Below are positions 56,243-64,000 of a DNA stretch of 64,000 nt, one piece after another. The DNA comes from Yamagishiella unicocca. Lineage: Eukaryota > Chlorophyta > Chlorophyceae > Chlamydomonadales > Volvocaceae. Position 1 is the stretch's first letter, and every line of letters begins with the position of its first letter. The stretch covers positions 248,001 to 312,000 of the forward strand of contig BDSL01000067.1 of assembly GCA_003116995.1 (NCBI GenBank), given 5' to 3'. The translations under genes were made by a program, and so were the position numbers. A model generated the notes under the pieces. That model did no database searches. It was not told the origin of the DNA and saw only the letters and a list, made by a program, of their open reading frames with translations.

Positions 56243-56783
56243 CTCACCATCATTAGCATGTTGAAGCCACACAACCGGCTCCCAACCCTCATGGGCTAAT
56301 CCAGAAGGCAACGGCAGGTCTTGACCCCACTTCATCCGCAGTCCGTATGACCGTACATCATGCGTACTAATTGTACCTGATGGTGAAACGTTTGTCAAAT
56401 TACAAGATACTATCGTATGCAACAGAATTGGAGTAAGTACAAATTACCGTTGTCCGGCTAAATCGGTTGCCCAAGCGACAAAACCAGAAGGGCGCGCAAT
56501 TCCAGTCCGACTAAGACTTACTGTAGCTGCTGGGCACACTTAAAAAGCTGAGTGCGTGCGCACATCCTTCATTACGCGATAGGTTTATCCGCTGGATCCG
56601 GTACATGGACGTACAAGTCTCAGTTCATAAGTCACTCACCCACATCGTTTTGGTTAATAAAAACCTTTTTTATGAAAATTATTGCGCGGTCCGGTGTAGC
56701 CCGCTTCAGTACCCTGCTGATTTTCTTTGGTATTCCGCAGCGTTACTAGTTGCCCTTGGCCTTCTGATGCAGCGTCGCGCGGC
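56243..56783 (+). promoter_or_regulatory. Upstream region of gene C
   Basis: About 540 bases before the gene C start, becoming AT-rich near 56650-56690 (TTAATAAAAACC). No shared block with the upstream region of A or B was obvious by eye. It presumably holds the promoter and 5' UTR. Confidence 0.3.
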
Positions 56784-59700
56784 ATGATGGCAAGAGGGAA
56801 CCATAACCCTTGGCAAATGCTGAATGCGCGTAGCTGGTTACGGCTTGCCCCAATAGTTATTGGCATGGCAATGCTGTTCGCCTCCTTGCGTTCCAAAGCT
56901 GTCAGCCTCAATAAAGCGGCCTCATACGACCTGCTTGAGGATGCATGGAACCATGCAGCACAGGTGGGTTCATGATCGTTGGTTGGAGGACCGGCTGCCC
57001 GCGCTTTGCATTGTCGTGCACGCGAAAACCGGCTGCGAATTTGGGTCCCGCTCCCTACCGGCCCCGACCAGGCTGCCACCAATGGGGCTAGCAGGCGTCT
57101 CACCCAAGCCTTAGAAGGCATGCCGCCGCTCCAAAGTCCCCCAAGCCCCAAGTCTCCCCCGAAACCTCCGTCACCTCCTACGAAGCCCCCCAAGCCCCCA
57201 TCGCCTCCTCCCAAGCCCCCATCGCGTCCTCCCAAGCCGCCATCGCCTCCTCCCAAGCCCCCATCGCCTCCTCCACCGTCTCCCAACCCGCCATCGCCAC
57301 CTCCTAGCCCACCGGCCCCACCCTCCGCGGGCGTCTACGAACTGCTGGGCTTCAAGGCGCCTGTTATGGGCATCATCCTGGTTAACCTGCCTGGAACCCG
57401 AAAGTATCTTTTGATTACAAAATTCGCAACTGTCGGAACCCTGGGCAAAAGCGCTGCGATTGTCGACCTCGACACTCAGACGGTGGGGTTTCGAGCATGA
57501 TGGACGCGTGTGGCCAGATGTATGGCCATTCGGGTCCTTGCTAAGCAACGACGTGTACGTAGCATGGCAAGGGTCGGGGCCGAGCCCTTGCGGGCCCCCA
57601 CTCACTCACTCGCGAGTTCCTCCTGCTCGCCGAGGCACCAGCCGGTCTTTCTTCCCGGGGTGGTCGCCCCAAGCCTCCTCACACCCGCCGTGTGCCCCAT
57701 CGTAGAGTACAATCTTCAACCCGATCACTCAGTACTTTTGTGGCGGCGTAACCATGCTAGCCGACGGCCGACCCCTCCTGGTTGGGGGCCACGCAGCCAA
57801 CGCGTTTCTCCTGGACGGCCGCGACACCATCGGGGTGGGTGAGCGAGTTACCTGCTGCCTGCCTCAAGCCTCAGGGCCGACCGGCGGGCCGGCTAGGGGG
57901 GACAGGCGGAGGTGTCCCTGCTGGCCAGGAGATACACAGCGGGCCATGCCGCCAACTTTCCCCGGTGCGCTTGCGCACCATCACCAACTTAGCGCGGGAG
58001 CTCTAACTGTGCATTCGGAGCCGCCTACCGCCTAGCTACCCACCATTCGTATCCATACCTGCCCATTCCGCTGGCCGACCCTCCCTACCCTACCTGCTGC
58101 CTTCTGGCGCCTGGACGCAAACTGCTGGCCGCAGTACTACGACCCGGCTGCGGGCAACATCAAGATATACACCAAGATGGTATATCGGAGGTGCGCATAC
58201 GTCACATACAGCAGAGCGCACGTGGGTGGTTACCAGGTGGTTGTGGGTGTACGGCACTCGTGAAAGCACGCCGTGCTCGTCACCGCTTGCTTGCTTACTT
58301 GCGTGGTAACTGCCCCGTAGTACAGGGGCCTGATGACAAAGCACCCCGATAACTGGATCCCGTTAACTGGATCCCGATAACTGGATCCCGATGATTGCGT
58401 CCCAATTACTGGATCCCGATAACTGCATTCCGGTAACTGCCTTGTGGTATACCTATCTCGCTGCCCAGCGGAGCAATTCTCAAAGCAATCAAGCAAGTGA
58501 TCCCCCACAGCAAGGGCGGATAGTCCCCCGCTTCTTGCTCGTTATCCCCAAAGCAGGACAGCGCTTCCACTCGCAACGCCACACGTGTTCCTGCCGCCTG
58601 TGCGCCACCTCTCGATGCGCTGCAGGTGGTACCCCACCCCGCTACGGCTGGCGAACGGAAAGGTGGGAGCATTCGAGCAATACGCTAATGCTTGGGAATG
58701 ACGTATAGGCATGCGGGTATGCGGACGCATGCGTGCAGTGACATGCTATTGCATCGCATCTGGGTGCATGCTTGCACTTGCACTTGTGCTGCTCAGCTCA
58801 TGGGAGAGGCCGGGTCTGGTTGCACGCCCCTGGGTAGCTAGGTGTGCTTGTTAGCGCTAGGGTACGAAGCTGGCTGGGTGTCGGCGTGATCCGCGAGAGT
58901 CCAACAAGTAACGGACACTTGGGGCGCCCGTCAGGGGAGCTGTGCGGCATATGGATCTGCGCTAAAATATTCGAGTTGGTCCTTGGTTGGTTGTATACGG
59001 TACCGTTCCGTCTCTAAAACTAATGTGTAAGGCACCTCATGTTTTTCGGCGCTGGGTGGGCCAGCAGTATAATGCGAGCGAAGCGAGGGCCTGGCAATGA
59101 GTCCACGTTCTTGCTGGTACGATCGTAGTATCCGCTTGCGAATGATGTGCTGACCATTACTGCCTTGCAATTGATTGCGCTTGCGCTTGTTGTGCTGGCG
59201 TAGGTTCTGATCGTGGGGGGCACCGTGAACATTGACGCCCCCCCCGCGGCGCCCAACGCGGAATTGTTTGACCCGGAGAACCCCGCTCAAAATGTGGAGA
59301 TCATCCAGCCCCCGGTTTTCAAGGCCGCCGCGGGTCTCAACTTGTGCGTACGTTCCGCGCTGCGCCCTTCAAGCACACACGCACGCACACCGCGGCAGAC
59401 GTCATGTCTGGTGCACGCATGCCCAGCTGCGAAATGGCTGGTGTGCTGCCCTCATGCATTAGGCTCGCATTGGCGCTGCGTTGCATGATACGACACCCCA
59501 CTCCGCGCCGTCAATGGTTCACCTCACGGTTTTGCGAGGGGACTACTATGGCACATTCCGCAGTGTGTCGTGACGCTTGGTTGCTCGGCTCGGGCTGCTG
59601 GAGCACGAACATCCCCACGCTCGCCAGTACCGCGCATGCATGACTGAACCCGGGCCCCGCACGCTCCCCTGCCCACCACACCGCTTCTGCTGTCCTCTCT

Positions 59701-62700
59701 TTTCCATCTTCCCCACGTAATTTACACCCCTCCCCGCCCCCCTTCACGACCCCGCGCAGGTACCCTTTCATAACGGAGCTGCCGCGTGGTAGGTCGGCCG
59801 GTCGATCGATCGGGGGGGTGCATATATGTACATGAAAAGAATGAAGCAGTCGTCGGGGACCGATGTTCGTAGGCAATTTGTACGACCTGATTATAATGGC
59901 CACGTATGATGCCACATGCTTGGGGTGGGTTGATCGGTCGGGGGTTAGGGGTAGGAAGCTGGCGCCGGCTGTCGCTGGGCTGGATCACTTCATTTCCGCG
60001 GCGTCCTAGAGTACGTCTCCATGCACGTGCGTGACGTGACGCACCCTGCTTCCTCGGCCGCCTCCGTACCGTGCGCAGCTGTGCAGCTGCCAAACCGCCA
60101 GCCACCTCCGCCGCCTGAGTCCATCCGCTGCTGTTCATGGACTATTCCCACGTACGGCCCCGCGCCTCAGTAGACACAGCTAGCCAGGAAGTGCGCTGCC
60201 AACGGCCGTCTAGTTTGATACTTTCCTACGGAGGGTCATAGCTCAGTTGCGAACATAAATAAACTGGCTCGAAGTCCGCACCGGCGCTCGCAAGCAACCG
60301 GAATCCCGCTAGGGCCGCTGCCAACGGGCATCCGTAAAACCCTACAACTCCACCCACTGTGCGGCTTTGCAACGCGCGGTCGGTTGCCGCTTGGCAGCGC
60401 TTGTGTCTTGGCAGCGGTTGTGGTTTGGCACACCGGCAGCGGTTGCGATATCACAACGATTGTGGCTCGGCTGCGGCTGCGGGCTCCGATGCACCGCCTG
60501 ATCCCGAGCTTGGGCCCCTTGGCCCGATCTCCCTCAATACTTTACAGCCACTTTCAATTGCGGCGCAATATTGATTTGGCGTTTGGTGTGGTGGCCGCCC
60601 TCATGTATGACGTACAGGTGAGATCCTCTGGTGGGCCGATCGAGCCGGCAGCATCACGAACAGCAACTTCAACGTGATCATGAACCTCCCCAACCTCCCC
60701 AGCACCTTCAAGTGAGTGATAATCACCGTAGCCTGTCGGCAGGAGAGGCACGAGCCCTCCGAGCTACCGCACATGCATACCGCCGCCAATCCGGGGCAGG
60801 TCCCAACCAGCCGTTCTCAGCCTGCCTGCCCGGCCGTCCCTTTCCCGCCCGCCGGGTATGCTGGATATGTGCCGCCAGCTGGGCGGCCGCTTACTGAGCA
60901 CCAGCACGCACGATCGATCCGCGGAGCCAATCACGAGTTCCGGCCGAACTGTACCGTACGACGTGCCCTCGTCACACGCCGTGCAGGTACCGCACCATTT
61001 ACCCTTACACGGCCACAGTTACGGCCACCGCGCTTCATCCAGACGCCAACGGCGAATACAACACGTACTCCTTCGTCCTGTTCGGAGGAGCGGTGGGTGC
61101 CCGAGGGGGGGCCAGCATGGTGGTCGGCGAAGGGCATGGCCGGCATACATGCTGCTGCTTGCTTCGTTGGGCCTTCGCGCGCACCACCTTCGCGCCCGCC
61201 GGCATGAATTTCCTGCGTCCCGCAGGCCAATGGGTATCCACTCCGCGGAGGTAGCATGCTGGCGTCCGTGCCCGCCCCTGGCCGTCCCACCATGCTCGTC
61301 CCTGCTCGCCCCCGCTCGTCCTGCATGGTGTACCTGCTCGTACATACCTGCCCGTACCCGCCCGTATGCACCTGCCCGCCCGGGGCTTCATCAGTTCCTT
61401 TCTTACGTCTCTCCAAACAGCTGCGACTCCTGCTTGAACCGCTGTGTGCCCTTGCCCTTGCAGCCCAATGGCAAGAACATCACCGCACCCGCCTCCCCCT
61501 TCAGCTTGCGCTTGGACTTGTGGTACTGCGGAACCGCCATCAGCGGCATTTGCACCAGCGAGTAAGCCACGGGCGGCCGCGCCTGTGCTGCATCCTGCGC
61601 CTGCAGCCATCCACGCGCTAGCCTCTGTCCGCCGCAGGCCTGCCCCACCTGCCTGAACACACGCGTGTGCGTAGTCCCCCCTGCTCGCAACTCTCGCATT
61701 CGTACGTACCACACTCGCACCTTTCCTGCTTTATCACGAGCACGCTCATACGCTTATCGGGTAGTCAGGAGTGCACCTGCGTGCTTGCATGGTCGCATAC
61801 CGATTCCTTGATTGGAGCCTTTGATGCCGTACGAGGTGGTGCTAATGCTACTTTAATGCGCACAGGTGGATTATCGAGGAGATGCCCGAACGCCGGGTCT
61901 CCGCTTACTCGTCAGGTGGGCTCTATTCTTCGGTGTTCACTGCGGCTGCTTCCCTGATGACCTGCTGCGTGTTCGTCGGGACGAGCAGTGCCGCGGCGGC
62001 TTTCCCCTGATGCGTATATTTGTTAGGACGGTCATCCAGTGCTGTCGGGCATTTGGCTGCACGAATGGCTCACTCTACCGGTCCCTGCTGTTGCAATTTC
62101 TGCAGTGTTGCCCAACGGCAGGATCGTTGTCCACGGCGGCGCAAAGGTGAGGCGCGCTTCTGCTGGTGGCGGTGTTTCACCTGGCGGGCGCGGCTGGAGG
62201 GCGGGCGGGGGGATGGGACGGAGGGACGACGCGGCTGAGCCATCTGCTGCTCGCCGCTTGCTTGCAGCACTGCGCTGTTGCTGCCGCTGTGTCGCGCCCT
62301 CCATGGCGGCGGCGCGGTATCTCGTTGGAGTCCTCGAGGGACGACTCGTTGTTTGGCGACCGCCGCCGTAGCAGTAGCCTGCGGAGGGAAGGAAAGCCTC
62401 AGGTCCCGATGCGACCACCGCTCCTGCCGACTGACGCCCCTTGCGCGCCCGCCCCAATGAACACCAACACTCCGTTTCCTGGCCGCATATTTGATTCGAC
62501 TGCTGATGTATGGCTTCCGCAGTGGACAGGAGAAACGCAGGAAGAGGACGCCGCACTGTCAGCCCTGCCCCCCCGGCGGCCAGTTGTTCGTTATTAGGCA
62601 GCTGTCTCTTGCTGCGGAGCTCCCGCCGAGCCGGCATTCCCAATCCACTCTTTAAATCATTGATGTTCGGCACCTACGATGTCTTCTCATAAAACATGTA

Positions 62701-63763
62701 CCTCCTTACCTGGTTGTTTACCCCCAGCTTGGCTTAGCCGGCAACAGGTACTCAACGGGAGAGTACAGAGCGAGCGACCCAGCGGACCGCGACCTCGTGT
62801 ACGACCCGCTGGCGCCCCTGGGGCAGCGCTACACGATGACGGGATCCATCGGTACGCGCGATGCCACGAGCGAAGCGAAGTGCCGTACAGCTAGCGCAGT
62901 GCAGCAGCACTCAGAATCAGTCGCAAAGACATTTGTCGCACCTGGCCCCTAGCTCGGTGTGTGCATTTGGCCCCTAGCTACATATTGGCAATACTATTAA
63001 AAAGCAACATCCCGCGCTCTTCTGTCTTCTCGTCGGCCCGGCGCAACCACGCTTACCTACACGTGCGAGGATGCGATTGACAAGTTGTTGACACGGAGTC
63101 TCCAGGCTAGCCCGGCCGCAGTGCGGTATAGACGGTTGGTGTTGTTTTGCTCGTTGTTTATGATGATGATGGTGATATTGCTGCTGTTGATGCCGCTGCC
63201 ACCGCCATTGCTGCCAACTATCCGCACATTCAGTTGTCGTCCGGGTCTACCACTCCACCATATGCCTGGACGTGACCGGGAAGCTCCTTTCAGCTGGCTG
63301 CGAGTTCTGCGGCATGCCAGTGGTGAGAGGGATGACAGGTTGTCCTAGGTGCCAGGCTAGGCAGGAGGAGCACGGGAACGAATCCCCGTGGGGGTGGGAT
63401 CAACATAGCACTACTGGTATCACACTGTTATTACACTACAGGCTGACTATTACAAAACTAAGGTCTGACTGCTGTGGCACGGAGGGCTGCTGTCTGTTAT
63501 TACTCGTACGTAGGGCTGAACGGCTTTACAGAGCTGACTGCTTTTGCTCAACTCAGGGCTTACACAACGCGACGCCCCACCTAACACGCACTTGGCCCTG
63601 ACAATCCGTTTCTATGTGTCCCGCTGCCGCAGCCACCCGGCATCTCCCCGAACCCAGACGGCGACAACGAGAGGCGCCTGACGATGGGCACGCCCTCCGA
63701 GATCGCACCCGGCATCGAACGTCCGGCCATCACCACCGCTCCGAGTGTCGTCATTCGGGGCAC
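56784..63763 (+). CDS. Secreted copper-radical oxidase C, 3' end outside the window
   Basis: Fifteen exons are inside the window: 56784-56963, 57072-57482, 57706-57834, 58135-58190, 58626-58662, 59204-59343, 59760-59788, 60618-60711, 60987-61092, 61464-61561, 61866-61915, 62106-62146, 62728-62851, 63234-63322, 63633-63763. The equivalents of exons 16 and 17 of A and B (copper-ligand His and C-terminus) lie to the right. Phases match A and B throughout, and exons 3-15 have identical lengths. The start is MMARGN (two adjacent ATGs); the signal core is LAPIVIGMAMLFASL. The Pro-rich stalk is 67 residues, shorter than in A or B. Cofactor residues C209 and Y261 and ligands Y504-H505 are present. 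A 4-base difference upstream of exon 4 breaks the longer reading frame there, which supports exon 4 starting at 58135. Function as for gene A. Confidence 0.88.
58333..58440 (+). repeat. Tandem repeat in intron 4 of gene C
   Basis: About six imperfect 16-17-bp units of CCCGATAACTGGAT. Not seen at this place in A or B. Confidence 0.85.
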
Positions 63764-64000
63764 GTAAGTGGCGGCTGCATGCGGTCGCCTACGCATGGCG
63801 TACTACCATAACTAAGATGCGTGAGGACGCTAGGTTGCTCGATCGGTTGATGGCGCTGTTTGGCCTCCAAACCTTAACACAGCTCATATCAATTGCCTTG
63901 AATTACAATCCTGACGGGCTTGGCGATGACCCCATTGGCGCCGCACCGCTCATTGGCTTGATGCTCTCAGCTCCCCGGTCCGGCAGCAGCTCAACACATG
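63764..64000 (+). other. Intron 15 of gene C, running off the window
   Basis: The donor GTAAGTGG at 63764 follows exon 15. The matching intron in A is 449 bases, so the next exon is expected beyond the edge. Confidence 0.7.

Overview
The window looks like nuclear DNA of a volvocine green alga of the Chlamydomonas type. Every real gene is dense in short introns with G-rich donors (GTGGG, GTGAG) and pyrimidine-AG acceptors. Coding GC is high, Ala, Gln and Gly homopolymers are common, introns carry minisatellites, and one gene family has Ser-Pro-Lys-rich extensin-like stalks typical of volvocine wall proteins. No rRNA, tRNA or CRISPR array was seen. All gene models were built by hand from reading-frame and splice-phase continuity.

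Region 1 (1-16817, +) is the 3' part of one very large gene for a TRANK1-like superfamily 1 (UvrD/Rep-type) helicase. Sixteen exons join in phase to about 2729 residues: helicase motifs, a long alpha-helical and Ala-rich region, an IQ motif, a small Cys cluster and a Gln- and Gly/Arg-rich tail. Three of its introns are largely minisatellite, and copies of a short dispersed repeat lie in several others. Region 2 (16818-20605) is intergenic, with a LINE 3' end and remnants of a tyrosine-recombinase transposon on the minus strand.

Region 3 (20606-28462 +, 44001-50777 -, 56784 to the right edge +) holds three paralogous secreted copper-radical oxidases of the glyoxal/galactose oxidase type. Each has a signal peptide, a Pro-rich stalk of 91, 92 or 67 residues and a catalytic domain. 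Intron positions and phases agree in all three; two copies are complete (17 exons each) and the third runs off the window after exon 15. The expected copper and Tyr-Cys cofactor residues are present. Copies A and B are tail to tail in an inverted duplication that continues beyond their stop codons; B and C are head to head.

Region 4 (about 29-43.5 kb), between A and B, is packed with mobile DNA: a foldback element, fragments of at least one LINE family in both orientations (endonuclease, reverse transcriptase, C-terminal Cys/His domain), nested insertions including a LINE inside the foldback element whose empty site is also in the window, and two long hairpins. Its middle (33.2-38 kb) is less GC-rich and contains degenerate spliced coding traces I could not identify.

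Region 5 (50.8-56.8 kb), the divergent spacer between B and C, contains a second LINE family: one 5'-truncated copy with its C-terminal ORF and 3' UTR, and several very short 3'-end stubs.
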